Shown here in pieces: positions 43,945 through 52,106 of a stretch of DNA of 64,000 nt. The notes under the pieces were generated by a model, which searched no databases, was not told where the DNA came from, and worked only from the letters and a program-made list of their open reading frames with translations. How positions within the stretch are numbered: the first letter of the stretch is position 1; each line of letters begins with the position of its first letter. The stretch lies in contig JAFEDR010000009.1 in NCBI GenBank assembly GCA_018241525.1, positions 930,001 to 994,000 on the forward strand, read 5' to 3'. Source of the DNA: Pseudomonadota bacterium. GTDB taxonomy: Bacteria > Pseudomonadota > Gammaproteobacteria > Steroidobacterales > Steroidobacteraceae. A program made the translations under genes and the position numbers.

Positions 43945-44583
43945 ATGAAGCTGTACTACTCCCCCGGCGCCTGCTCCCTCTCGCCTCACATCGTGGCAGC
44001 GGAGGCCGGCATCCCGCTCGAACTCGTCAAGGTCGACACAGGTACCAAGACCATCGCCGTCGACGGCGACTTCTGGGCCGTGAATCCGAAGGGTTACGTG
44101 CCGGCCCTCGGGCTCGACAACGGCGAAGTGCTGACCGAGGGTCCGGCGATCGTGCAGTACCTCGCGGACCTGAAGCCGGATGCCAAGCTCGCGCCGGCGA
44201 ACGGCACGTTCGCGCGTGTGCGTCTGCAGGAGGTCCTGAACTACATCACCTCCGAGATCCACAAGACGTACAGCCCGCTCTTCAACCCGAAGACGCCGCC
44301 CGAAGTACGGGAGGAGCGCCTCGCCTACCTGCGCAAGCGCTATGGGTTGCTCGACCGGCAGCTGGCCGGTCGCACGTTCCTGTTCGGTGACCAGTTCACC
44401 GTGGCGGACGCGTATCTGTTCACGGTGACGCGCTGGGCTCACGCGGTGAAGCTCGACCTCACCGACTTCGCGAACCTGCAGGCGTTCCAGAAGGCGGTGG
44501 CCGAGCGGCCCGGCGTGCAGGCTGCGCTGCGTGCCGAGGGCCTGCTGAAGGGTCAGTCGAGCGGCCAGACCAAGGTCGCCTGA
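43945..44583 (+). CDS. gstA: Beta-class glutathione S-transferase
   Basis: 212 residues from ATG 43945, with GGAG ahead. The N-terminal thioredoxin fold begins MKLYYSPGACSLSPHIV, with C10 of the bacterial beta class; FWAVNPKGYVPAL and LTEGPAIVQYLADL bind glutathione. The C-terminal helical domain has FLFGDQFTVADAYLF with the buried N-capping aspartate. It conjugates or reduces electrophiles with glutathione. Control by the divergent cysteine-bearing HxlR regulator suggests induction by electrophiles or oxidants. Confidence 0.93.
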   Translation: MKLYYSPGACSLSPHIVAAEAGIPLELVKVDTGTKTIAVDGDFWAVNPKGYVPALGLDNGEVLTEGPAIVQYLADLKPDAKLAPANGTFARVRLQEVLNYITSEIHKTYSPLFNPKTPPEVREERLAYLRKRYGLLDRQLAGRTFLFGDQFTVADAYLFTVTRWAHAVKLDLTDFANLQAFQKAVAERPGVQAALRAEGLLKGQSSGQTKVA

Positions 44584-44596
44584 CCGGCTTGGCGGT

Positions 44597-44623
44597 GCCG
44601 GTGCGGGGCTCGCCCCGCCCGGC
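44597..44623. terminator. Strong hairpin between convergent gstA and M28 peptidase genes
   Basis: GCCGG (44597-44601), a T bulge, GCGGGG (44603-44608), loop CTCG, CCCCGC (44613-44618), CCGGC (44619-44623) form an 11-pair stem. It lies 14 bases after the gstA stop and 6 bases after the peptidase stop, so it can act in both directions. No T-run follows, so efficiency is uncertain. Confidence 0.6.
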
Positions 44624-44628
44624 GCCGA

Positions 44629-45831
44629 TCAGGGCCTCAGGGTTGCACCCGTCAGGCGCGCGATTGCCCCGAGCGTGGTTTGCGCGGCGTTGAGGCCGAG
44701 CCGGAAGTCGGCGTCACTGAACGTCGCGTAGACGTCCGTTGGCTGGTGCCAGTGCGGATCCCAGCCGGCACCGATCTCTCGACCGCGTTCATTCTCGCGC
44801 AGGCTGATCGCGGGGACGAGGTCCATGAACGCCGAGCTGTCCGTGTTGGTCATGTGCGGGCCGACCGTGGCCGGGTAGTCGGACGCATACGCCTCGTTCG
44901 CAGCGTAGAAGAGCCACGCCAGCCGCTGCGCGGCCTCAGCGTGCCGCGAAGCCGACTGGAATTCGATGTTGACGTCCGCCTCCGCGCGCTGCTCCCTGGA
45001 CACAGAGCCGTCCGCGCGCGGCATGCCGTGGTCGAAGAGCATCATGTCGTGCTGGACCATGCCGAGCCAGCGCGGTTCCGGGTAGCGGCCGGATCCCGGT
45101 GGGTCCTCGATGCCCTGCAAGGCCGCGCGCTGCGCGACATAGGCGCGCGCACCATCGAGCCCGGTCTCCTCGTTGTTCCACAGTACGAAGCGCACCGAGC
45201 GATCCGTGATCACATCAGGCGCCGCGAAGATCCGCGCCAGTTCCATCACGAGCGCCGTGCCGGAGCCGTCGTCGTTGGCTGCCTCGCCCCAGCCGTGGCC
45301 ATCCATGTGCGCCCCGACGAGGTACATCTCCTCGGGGTGCACGCTGCCCACCTTGGTGCAGTACACCTCCTCGCGCGCCGTGCCGGCCGAAGGCTGTGCG
45401 TTCAGCGCTCGCAGGCGCTCGTCCGGCTGCCGTTCGGCGTCGACGTTCACGCCGGTCGGCGCCACCGTGCCGCGGAACCGCGCACCGCCCGGTGGTGAGC
45501 GCGGTACGGACTTCGTGGACGTCGGTGGCGTTCGTTCGGGGGCGGAATACTCGTAACGCACCCGCGCCGTGTTCGTGCAGCCGTAGCTTCGCAGCTGCGC
45601 CTCGATCCAGTCGATCGCGGCGCGATTACGGTCGGTACCCTGTCGCCGGTCACCGAAGCGCGTCAGTCCGCGGATCGTCGCCTTGTATCGGTCGAGCTCG
45701 AGCCGGGCGACGAGCTGGTGGCCGACGTCGCCGCCTTCGAGCGGACCGGCGGCGGTGTCGGGCGGCGCGGACGACGACGCGGACGGGAGCGCAGCACAGA
45801 TCAGAGCGAGAGAGACCAGCCAGCCACGCAA
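44629..45831 (-). CDS. Secreted M28-family zinc aminopeptidase
   Basis: 400 residues with a signal peptide (about 1-21). Metal ligands are in order: LVGAHMDGHGWGEAANDDGSG (H-x-D and D), WNNEETGLDGA (E pair, catalytic base and ligand), and the late HWHQPTDVY (H). The insertion near 100-150 separates the substrate-binding strands. M28 enzymes release amino acids or process peptides outside the cytoplasm with two zinc ions. It is convergent with gstA. Confidence 0.92.
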   Translation of the reverse strand: MRGWLVSLALICAALPSASSSAPPDTAAGPLEGGDVGHQLVARLELDRYKATIRGLTRFGDRRQGTDRNRAAIDWIEAQLRSYGCTNTARVRYEYSAPERTPPTSTKSVPRSPPGGARFRGTVAPTGVNVDAERQPDERLRALNAQPSAGTAREEVYCTKVGSVHPEEMYLVGAHMDGHGWGEAANDDGSGTALVMELARIFAAPDVITDRSVRFVLWNNEETGLDGARAYVAQRAALQGIEDPPGSGRYPEPRWLGMVQHDMMLFDHGMPRADGSVSREQRAEADVNIEFQSASRHAEAAQRLAWLFYAANEAYASDYPATVGPHMTNTDSSAFMDLVPAISLRENERGREIGAGWDPHWHQPTDVYATFSDADFRLGLNAAQTTLGAIARLTGATLRP

Positions 45832-46212
45832 GGTACACCTCCGGCGCTAAGGCCGATGGCCGCGAGTGTACGGGGTTCCCGTGCGCTGGCGACGAGCACC
45901 AAGGAATTGGGCGAGCGAGCACGCCACGTTCACCAGCGGTGCGCGCTGGAGCCAGCTCCCGCGGCCTGGCAAGACGGTCTCGCGCCGTTGCCGTTCGACG
46001 GCTGCCGATCCGCGAACGCCCGGCCCGGAAGGCGCGGCGGTCTCGCCTTCGGCCGATCGGTCGCCTATCGTGGAGCGGCCCGACAATCCGGCCGCAAGCG
46101 CCCTCCGTTGGCCGGACACGCGGCGACGGGGAGCCGTGCGGCGCGGGCCACCACGCCTGCCAGCAAGGTGCCTGGCTTCATTTGAGACCGCGATCCGGAC
46201 CCAGGAGCCTGC
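45832..46212. other. Intergenic stretch without recognised content
   Basis: 381 bases between the divergent M28 peptidase and GST genes. The reading frames across it have no domain or signal peptide. Promoters must be here, but I cannot place them with confidence. It includes inverted repeat material such as CGGCCGATCGG around 46051-46061, of uncertain meaning. Confidence 0.5.
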
Positions 46213-46836
46213 ATGCTTCGCCTTTTCGGTCACGCTGCCTCGATCAACGTGCGCAAGGTGCTCTGGACCTGCGAGGAGCTCGGCCTCGCCGTGGAGCGCG
46301 AGGACTGGGGCGGTGCGCATCGCCCCACCTCGGCACCGGAGTTCCGGGCGCTGAATCCCGTCGGCCTGATCCCGGTCATCGACGATGCCGGCGAAGTCGT
46401 CTGGGAATCGAACACGATCGTCCGCTACCTGGCGGCGAGTCGAGGCCGCGACGACCTGCTGCCCCCCGATGCCGCGGGCCGCGCCCGCGTCGAGCGCTGG
46501 ATGGACTGGCAGGTCTCGGACTTCAACAACAGCTGGCGCTATGCGTTCCTGGCGCTCGTCCGGCGCCGACCGGACTACCAGGATGCGGCGCAGATCGAGC
46601 GTTCTCTGGCCGCTTGCGCGCAAATGGTCCGGATCGTGGACGACGTGTTGCGTGGGACGTCGGGCTACATCGCCGGCGACGCCTTCACGGTCGCGGATGT
46701 CGTCATCGGGCTCTCGCTGCATCGATGGCGGTCGTTGCCTGCGGATCGTCCGGAGTTCCCCCACGTTGAACGCTACTACCGGCTCCTGTGCGAGCGTGAC
46801 GGATTCCGGCGATTTGGTCGCGACGGCGGACCGTAG
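46213..46836 (+). CDS. Glutathione S-transferase family protein
   Basis: 207 residues with an AGGAG ribosome site. N-terminal thioredoxin domain (MLRLFGHAASINVRKVLWTCEELGL, with a Ser/Asn active-site region), then FRALNPVGLIPVIDD and VVWESNTIVRYLA (glutathione binding), and a C-terminal helical domain with YIAGDAFTVADVVIG. Its class is close to the GstB/theta-like enzymes of proteobacteria. Unlike the gstA copy it has no cysteine at position 10. Substrate unknown. Confidence 0.92.
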   Translation: MLRLFGHAASINVRKVLWTCEELGLAVEREDWGGAHRPTSAPEFRALNPVGLIPVIDDAGEVVWESNTIVRYLAASRGRDDLLPPDAAGRARVERWMDWQVSDFNNSWRYAFLALVRRRPDYQDAAQIERSLAACAQMVRIVDDVLRGTSGYIAGDAFTVADVVIGLSLHRWRSLPADRPEFPHVERYYRLLCERDGFRRFGRDGGP

Positions 46837-47181
46837 CCGGGCTCGCGCCTTGGCTACGGCGTCGGACGAGGCGCACTTCATCACGGCGTTCCTCGGTCGC
46901 GACGTTCGTGGTGATGAATCGCGCGCGGCGTACCTCGACGACCTCGTGCCCGACTCGAATGACGGCGCATGGCCGGACGCGAACCGACCCTACGGCGCCA
47001 TCAGTCCGGGCGCGCCGGCTGCATCCCTGTGGAAGGGGTTCCAGGCGGCGCACGCCACGGGGATGTCGTTCGAAGCCCGGGCTCCAGCGCGCTGACGCGC
47101 GGCGACGAGGTGCGGCGGCGCCCGTAGACTCTGTATCAGAGAGTACTTGACGACGAGAATCTTGAAGGCTAGCGTCGGCTC
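46837..47181. other. Intergenic stretch upstream of the prenyltransferase cluster
   Basis: 345 bases. The first 250 hold no gene I can support. The last 60 hold an ACTCT-N7-AGAGT operator and a TTGACG/TAGCGT promoter candidate (47147-47152 and 47170-47175, 17-base spacer), which would place transcription start at or next to the GTG start of the following gene. Confidence 0.5.
47128..47144. promoter_or_regulatory. ACTCT-N7-AGAGT operator, copy 1
   Basis: ACTCTGTATCAGAGAGT, followed by ACT. It lies 37 bases before the GTG start of the membrane-protein gene and just ahead of a possible -35. A second copy with the same arms, spacing and trailing ACT is at 48181-48197, in front of the prenyltransferase gene. 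Confidence 0.7.
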
Positions 47182-47775
47182 GTGGACCGCCCCAAGACCG
47201 TTCCGTTGGACACGCACGCGGCGGCGACGCTGCAGTACATCCGGGCCTCGATGGATGCAGCCGTCTCCCTGTCGATTCCCGGCTCGGCGGGCATCGCGAT
47301 GGGCGCCGTCGGCATCCTGGCGGCGGCGCTGGCGGCCGCGCCCGCCCTGCATCCGTACTGGTTCTGGATCTGGATTGGCGCGGCCGTGCTCGCGGCGTCG
47401 CTGGGCGCATTGCGGATGGCTCGCGAGTCCGCGCGTCGGTCGGCACACAAGGGTTCCTTGCTGTTTGGTACGCCGCTGCGCCGCTTCATGCTGTGCCTCT
47501 TTCCGGGCCTGTTTGGCGGGGTGGTCATGACGGCGGTGCTGAAGGTGGCCGGGAACGAGCAACTGCTGCCGGGTACGTGGCTGGTCCTGTACGGCTGTGC
47601 GCTTATCGCCGCAAGTGCCCCGACCACCAAGACGCTGGGTCTGTTCGGCGCGGTCTTCGTCGGGCTTGGCCTGCTGACCTACGCGCTTCCACCGGCATGG
47701 CAGATGCTCGCGCTGGGTGCAGGATTCGGGGGTCTGCACCTCGCGTTCGGCGCGCTGGCTCGGCGGGCCGCATGA
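47182..47775 (+). CDS. Membrane protein of unknown function
   Basis: 197 residues from GTG 47182. About five hydrophobic segments (near 35-53, 58-78, 101-120, 132-150 and 155-175). The N-terminus is soluble (DTHAAATLQYIRASMDAAVS). No named family is recognised. Such a protein with this regulator and a cis-prenyltransferase recurs in related bacteria by my memory of gene neighbourhoods, so it may modify or sense prenyl lipids; this is inference. Its stop overlaps the regulator start (ATGA). There is no Shine-Dalgarno sequence. Confidence 0.75.
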   Translation: MDRPKTVPLDTHAAATLQYIRASMDAAVSLSIPGSAGIAMGAVGILAAALAAAPALHPYWFWIWIGAAVLAASLGALRMARESARRSAHKGSLLFGTPLRRFMLCLFPGLFGGVVMTAVLKVAGNEQLLPGTWLVLYGCALIAASAPTTKTLGLFGAVFVGLGLLTYALPPAWQMLALGAGFGGLHLAFGALARRAA

Positions 47776-48164
47776 AGTCCGCGCGCACCACCGCGCGGGG
47801 CCGCGGTGCCCTCGCCGATGCAAAGCAGGAGCGCCTGCGCGGCGTACCCACCGGCCGGCCGACCAGCGATGACGCGCGCTTCGACCGGCTCGTCTATGAA
47901 CGAGTCCGACTCGGCATCATGAGCGCGCTCGCCGTCGCGGAAGAGCTCTCCTTCAGCGAGCTGAAGGCGCTGTTCGGCGTCAGCGACGGCAACCTGAGTG
48001 CGCATGCACGCAAGCTCGAGGAGGCAGGCTACCTCGCCTGCCACAAATCCTTCGAAGGCCGGCGCCCGCGCACGACCTACCGGCTCACCGGCGACGGGCG
48101 CGCGGCGCTGCATCGATACCTCGACCACGTCGAAGCGGTGATCCGCGCGACCCGTCGCCCTTAG
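47772..48164 (+). CDS. Winged-helix transcriptional regulator (HTH_34/ArsR-like)
   Basis: 130 residues. The DNA-binding fold runs from about 40 to 125: FDRLVYERVRLGIMSALAVAEELSFSELKALFGVSDGNLSAHARKLEEAGYL, then a wing with FEGRRPRTTYRLTGDGRAAL. This is the PF13601-type domain. The first 40 residues are basic and disordered. It is coupled to the membrane-protein gene and is the natural binder of the ACTCT-N7-AGAGT sites on either side of it. A T-run (48166-48172) after its stop may end this transcript before the prenyltransferase gene. Confidence 0.87.
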   Translation: MKSARTTARGRGALADAKQERLRGVPTGRPTSDDARFDRLVYERVRLGIMSALAVAEELSFSELKALFGVSDGNLSAHARKLEEAGYLACHKSFEGRRPRTTYRLTGDGRAALHRYLDHVEAVIRATRRP

Positions 48165-48180
48165 GTTTTTTTGTCACTTA

Positions 48181-48197
48181 ACTCTATCCCGCAGAGT
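48181..48197. promoter_or_regulatory. ACTCT-N7-AGAGT operator, copy 2
   Basis: ACTCTATCCCGCAGAGT, followed by ACT. It lies 8 bases before the ATG of the prenyltransferase gene and abuts a TACTAT -10-like sequence (48197-48202), with TTGTCA at 48171-48176 as a possible but distant -35. Binding here would block transcription directly. Confidence 0.7.
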
Positions 48198-48205
48198 ACT
48201 ATGTC

Positions 48206-48946
48206 ATGCACACGGCTATCATCATGGACGGCAACGGCCGCTGGGCGAGCCGCCGTCTTCTCAACCGAGAGGCTGGTCACCGCGCTGGCGCGCAGGCAGT
48301 CGATCGCATCGTACGAGCGGCGGCTGCGGCAGGTATCTCGACGCTGACGCTGTACGCGTTCTCGTCCGACAACTGGCACCGGCCGGCCCGTGAGGTGCAG
48401 GCGCTGCTGGGCCTGCTGCGTCGCCACCTGCTCCTGCAATCCGATCGCTGTCTCGCCGAGTCGATCCGCGTCAGCGTCATCGGCCGGCGCGAACGGCTCG
48501 ATGCGGCTCTGATCGGTGCCATCGACGACTGCGAACGGACCACCTCGGCGGGCGAGCGCATGCATCTACGGATCGCGATCGACTACTCGTCGCGGCGCAG
48601 CCTGATCGAGGCGGGCGCGCTGACGGGACCGCGGGCCGAGCCGGGCGAGTTCCTGGCGGCGCTTGCCCGCATCGATCACTCCCCGCCAAGTCCTGAGGTC
48701 GACCTGCTGATCCGGACCGGCGGCGAGAAGCGCCTGAGCGATTTCTTGCTGTGGGAATGCGCCTACGCCGAGCTCGTGTTCGTCGACTGCCTATGGCCGG
48801 ACTTCGACAACACCGAATTCACGCGGGCGCTCGAGGAGTTTGGCCGGCGCGAGCGTCGGTTTGGCCGCGTGTCGCCCGACGTCTCCGGCGGGCTCGCGGG
48901 TCGCGGCAGGCTGGGCGCCGATCGGCCCGTCGCCGTCGGGCGGTAA
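48206..48946 (+). CDS. Cis-prenyltransferase (UppS-like), probably a regulated paralogue
   Basis: 246 residues. Family motifs are MDGNGRWA (catalytic Asp), YAFSSDNWHRP, RIAIDYSSR and RTGGEKRLSDFLLWECAYAE. The last motif is normally RTGGExRxSNFLLWQ; here N is D and Q is E. The enzyme condenses isopentenyl diphosphate in Z configuration to make undecaprenyl-type diphosphate. The housekeeping uppS normally sits with frr, cdsA and dxr, none of which is here. The ATG follows a -10-like box by three bases with no ribosome site, so the message may be leaderless. Confidence 0.88.
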   Translation: MHTAIIMDGNGRWASRRLLNREAGHRAGAQAVDRIVRAAAAAGISTLTLYAFSSDNWHRPAREVQALLGLLRRHLLLQSDRCLAESIRVSVIGRRERLDAALIGAIDDCERTTSAGERMHLRIAIDYSSRRSLIEAGALTGPRAEPGEFLAALARIDHSPPSPEVDLLIRTGGEKRLSDFLLWECAYAELVFVDCLWPDFDNTEFTRALEEFGRRERRFGRVSPDVSGGLAGRGRLGADRPVAVGR

Positions 48947-48950
48947 AAGA

Positions 48951-48976
48951 CGGCCGCGAGGTCGCCCTCGCGGCCG
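48951..48976 (+). terminator. Hairpin after the prenyltransferase gene
   Basis: CGGCCGCGAGG (48951-48961), loop TCGC, CCTCGCGGCCG (48966-48976): an 11-pair perfect stem starting five bases after the stop codon. No T-run follows; a GC-rich hairpin alone may still stabilise the 3' end or stop polymerase. Confidence 0.6.
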
Positions 48977-49212
48977 GCAGGCCCCAGGCCGCACCCGGAG
49001 GGGCGGTCGGGGTCTGCCCATACGATAGCGGCAGCGGTGGGCCCCGCCTCGATCAGACAAAGGATGAATCGCGAGGCTGCGCCGCCGGCGAAGCGCGCTG
49101 CGGCGCGGAGTGCGCAATACCCTCGACGTGGCGCTGCGACCCGTTCCGTGACCGACGGGCATCCGCCGCTGCTGCCGAGCCGGCGTGTGGATCGCGGTTG
49201 TCACACGCCTGG

Positions 49213-49228
49213 CGTGACGCTCGTCACT
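49213..49228. promoter_or_regulatory. CRP/Clp-like site upstream of the MHYT-GGDEF-EAL gene
   Basis: CGTGACGCTCGTCACT shares 13 of 16 bases with the perfect palindrome at 27189-27204 (core GTGACG-x-TCGTCAC) and keeps the GTGA-N6-TCAC spacing. It lies 221 bases before the start at 49450. Confidence 0.55.
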
Positions 49229-49449
49229 GAATCGGGCAATGAACCGTCCGCCGCGATGGGGCCGACGGCGACTGACGGTTTCCGACTTAAGAAGCGCAGG
49301 CGCGCAGGGTCCACGAACGACGGTGCGCCTCAGCCGCTCCCCTAACCCTGTCCCCGTGCCCGCCTGACTTTCGCGCAAGCTCCCGTGGACGCTGCAGATT
49401 CCGAGCGCCGGAGCCGATAAGGACGCAGACGGGTCGACAGAGGGAGCGC

Positions 49450-51603
49450 ATGCTGATCGCGACGTACAACGGCTGGCTGGTCGGGCTCTCGATCGCACTC
49501 GCCATGCTCGTGTCGTACACCGCGCTGACGCTCGTTGCGCGGGTCAGCGAGTCCTCTGGCGGTCTCGTGAACCGCTGGCTCGTGGGTGGCGCCGTCGCGA
49601 TGGGCGGCGGCATCTGGTCCATGCACTTCGTCGGCATGCTCGCCTTCCACCTGCCGATTCGACTGCGCTACGGATTGCCCCTGACGGGTGCGTCGCTGCT
49701 GATCGCCGTCCTGACCAGCGGCTTCGCACTCTCCATCGCGAGCCGCGACCGGCTGCGGCTCCGGCAGCTGGCTTCCGGCGCGCTGCTCATGGGATCGGGC
49801 ATCGTCGCCATGCACTACCTCGGCATGTCGGCGATCACGGTGACGCCCGACATCGAGTTCGACCCGTGGCTGGTCACAGCCTCCGTGCTGATCGCCGTGG
49901 CAGCGTCCGCCACGGCGCTCTGGCTCGCCTTCCATCTGCGGAGCGGGCACTCGCGCCGTGCCATGCTAGGCAGGATCGCCGCCGCGGCGGTCATGGGCCT
50001 CGCAATCAGCGGCATGCACTACGTCGGCATGGCGGCCTCGCGCTTTGCGGACTCGAGCTTCTGCATCAGCGGTGTCGCGATCGACCGCGGTTGGGGCGCG
50101 GCGAGCCTGAGCCTAATCACCGTCTCGCTGCTGACGCTGACGCTGCTGCTAGCGCTCGTCGACGCGCGGGTTGCCCGACGGCTCCGTGAGCACGTCGCGA
50201 AACTGCAGGAGGCCGACGCCGCCCTGGAGTACCAGCGCTGGCATGATCCCCTGACGGGACTTGCGAACCGCCAGTCCTTTGCGAGCCGGCTCCAAGCCGC
50301 GATCCGCGATGCGGAGCCCGAGCCGCCACCGTTCGCGGTCGTGACGCTCGATCTCGACCGCTTCCGGCTGATCAATGACTCGCTGGGCCACCGCATGGGT
50401 GACGGCTTGCTGGCGGTAGTTGGCGAGCGGCTGACGCACAGCGTCCCGCAGGTCGAGACACTCGCCCGTGGCAGCGGCGACGACTTCATGCTGTCGCTGC
50501 GTGGATTCGCGAGCCGCGCCGAGCTCGAGTTCGCCGTGCACGACATCGTCGGCGCCTTCGCGACGCCGTTCGTTGTCAATGACGTCGAGCTGCACGTCTC
50601 GGTGAGCGTCGGGGTGGCGGTATTCCCGGACGACGGCGGCAGCGCGGAGACGCTGCTCGCGCACGCGGAAACGGCGCTTTACGAGGCCAAGGGCCTCGGC
50701 GGCAACCGCGCGCATTTCTATCACACCGATGGTGCGCGCCGCAGCGAGGGCCGGCTCGACCTCGAGAACGATCTGCGGCGGGCGCTGCAGTCGAATCAGT
50801 TCGAGGTGTACTACCAGCCGAAGCTCGATGTCGCGACGAACCGGATCGCCAGCGCCGAGGCGCTGCTGCGCTGGCATCATCCGACCCGCGGCGTCGTACC
50901 GCCCAACGAATTCATTCCGGTCGCCGAGGAGACCGGCCTGATCGTGCCGATCGGCCGCTGGGTCCTCGACGAGGTCTGCTCGCAGCTACGCCAGTGGCAA
51001 GCGGCGGGCTTGCCGCCGATCCGCGTGGCGGTGAACGTCTCGGCCGTGCAGCTGCGCGAGGGACGCTTTGCCGACGAGGTCCGCCAGGTGACGGAACGCC
51101 ACCAGGTCAGTCCGGCCCAGCTCGAGATCGAGCTGACGGAAAGCGCCGTCATGAACAACGCGGAGTATTCGGCGCGTGTGCTCGCAGACATCAAGGCGCT
51201 CGGTGCCAGCGTCGCCGTCGACGACTTCGGCACGGGCTATTCGAGCATGAACTTGCTGCGGCGGCTGCCCATCGACTGCCTGAAGATCGATCGTAGCTTC
51301 GTCGCCGAGATCGCCCATCTCGATGACGCTCGCTCGATCGTCCAGGCGATCATCTCGCTGGGTCGGGCGCTAAGGCTGCGGACGGTCGCGGAGGGTGTGG
51401 AGACGAAGGAGCAGCGCGATACGCTCGTAATGCTCGAGTGCGACGAGCTGCAGGGGTACCTGATCCAGCGTCCGGTGACCGCGGCGCGGTTCGAGGCGCT
51501 GCTGCGCGGGTCGTGGGTCAGCGAGACCGGCGTCGAGAGCATCTTCCGTGCTCCCGCCCGGTCCTCGCCTGTGCTGCAACGGAGTGCGGCCGCGCAGTCC
51601 TGA
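49450..51603 (+). CDS. MHYT-GGDEF-EAL membrane protein (c-di-GMP phosphodiesterase)
   Basis: 717 residues. The N-terminal MHYT sensor spans seven membrane helices with three copies of its motif: SMHFVGM, AMHYLGM and GMHYVGM, thought to bind copper and sense gas or redox state. The GGDEF domain has a degenerate SGDDF loop (342-346). The EAL domain is intact: EALLRW (E470), NVSAVQL, ELTESAVM, DDFGTGYSS, KIDRSF and AEGVETKEQ. It should hydrolyse c-di-GMP. The C-terminal 15 residues are disordered. The likely control site is the CRP-like palindrome upstream. Confidence 0.93.
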   Translation: MLIATYNGWLVGLSIALAMLVSYTALTLVARVSESSGGLVNRWLVGGAVAMGGGIWSMHFVGMLAFHLPIRLRYGLPLTGASLLIAVLTSGFALSIASRDRLRLRQLASGALLMGSGIVAMHYLGMSAITVTPDIEFDPWLVTASVLIAVAASATALWLAFHLRSGHSRRAMLGRIAAAAVMGLAISGMHYVGMAASRFADSSFCISGVAIDRGWGAASLSLITVSLLTLTLLLALVDARVARRLREHVAKLQEADAALEYQRWHDPLTGLANRQSFASRLQAAIRDAEPEPPPFAVVTLDLDRFRLINDSLGHRMGDGLLAVVGERLTHSVPQVETLARGSGDDFMLSLRGFASRAELEFAVHDIVGAFATPFVVNDVELHVSVSVGVAVFPDDGGSAETLLAHAETALYEAKGLGGNRAHFYHTDGARRSEGRLDLENDLRRALQSNQFEVYYQPKLDVATNRIASAEALLRWHHPTRGVVPPNEFIPVAEETGLIVPIGRWVLDEVCSQLRQWQAAGLPPIRVAVNVSAVQLREGRFADEVRQVTERHQVSPAQLEIELTESAVMNNAEYSARVLADIKALGASVAVDDFGTGYSSMNLLRRLPIDCLKIDRSFVAEIAHLDDARSIVQAIISLGRALRLRTVAEGVETKEQRDTLVMLECDELQGYLIQRPVTAARFEALLRGSWVSETGVESIFRAPARSSPVLQRSAAAQS

Positions 51604-51617
51604 CCCCCCGGGTCCGA

Positions 51618-52106
51618 TCAGAGGTGCGCTGCCTGCGCTTGCCCGACGCTGACCGCGCCGGGCGCACCACGGGCCACCAGATACCGGTCGAGTTTACCCA
51701 GTGCGCTGGCCCAGCCACGCCCGTGATCGTCGCGACTGGCGATCGTCCCGAGGCCCTCCTGGCGCAGCAGGAACTCGGTCTGCCCGCCGTGTGCGGTGAA
51801 GGTGAGCGTAATCTGGCTCTGCCGGGCGGGATCGCCGTCCCAGCCCCAGGTGAACGCGAGCACATGCGGACGCTCGATCCGCGTGAAGGTGCCGGCGACC
51901 GGTACCCGGCGGCCATCGGCCAGTCGCATGTCGATGCGGTAGCGACCACCGACCCGTGGCTCCAGCAGCGGTACTTCGCAGTCGACGCCTTCCGGGCCGA
52001 TCCACGCCTGCCACTCCTCGCGCTCGAGCCAGGCATCGAATACCCGCTCGGGCGGCGCGTCGAACGTCCGACGAATTTCCAGGGTCGACTCGTCGTGAAT
52101 GCTCAT
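51618..52106 (-). CDS. AHSA1/SRPBCC domain protein
   Basis: 162 residues: LEIRRTFDAPPERVFDAWLEREEWQAWIGPEGVDCEV at the start, with the helix-grip fold, and GRYRIDMRLADGRRVPVAGTFTRIERPHVLAFTWGWDG in the middle. It is coupled to the preceding ArsR gene (ATGA overlap), the standard SdpR-like ArsR/AHSA1 pair. Role unknown. Confidence 0.9.
   Translation of the reverse strand: MSIHDESTLEIRRTFDAPPERVFDAWLEREEWQAWIGPEGVDCEVPLLEPRVGGRYRIDMRLADGRRVPVAGTFTRIERPHVLAFTWGWDGDPARQSQITLTFTAHGGQTEFLLRQEGLGTIASRDDHGRGWASALGKLDRYLVARGAPGAVSVGQAQAAHL

Larger units (their letters stand above)
48947..49449. other. Intergenic stretch between the prenyltransferase and MHYT-GGDEF-EAL genes
   Basis: 503 bases. It holds an 11-pair hairpin right after the prenyltransferase stop (48951-48976) and a CRP-like palindrome (49213-49228). 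Between and after these I see no gene. Confidence 0.6.

Noticed and set aside
46051..46061. Inverted repeat near CGGCCGATCGG as transposon end or attachment site
   Set aside because: It is short, of a kind common in GC-rich DNA, and has no flanking repeat or transposase.
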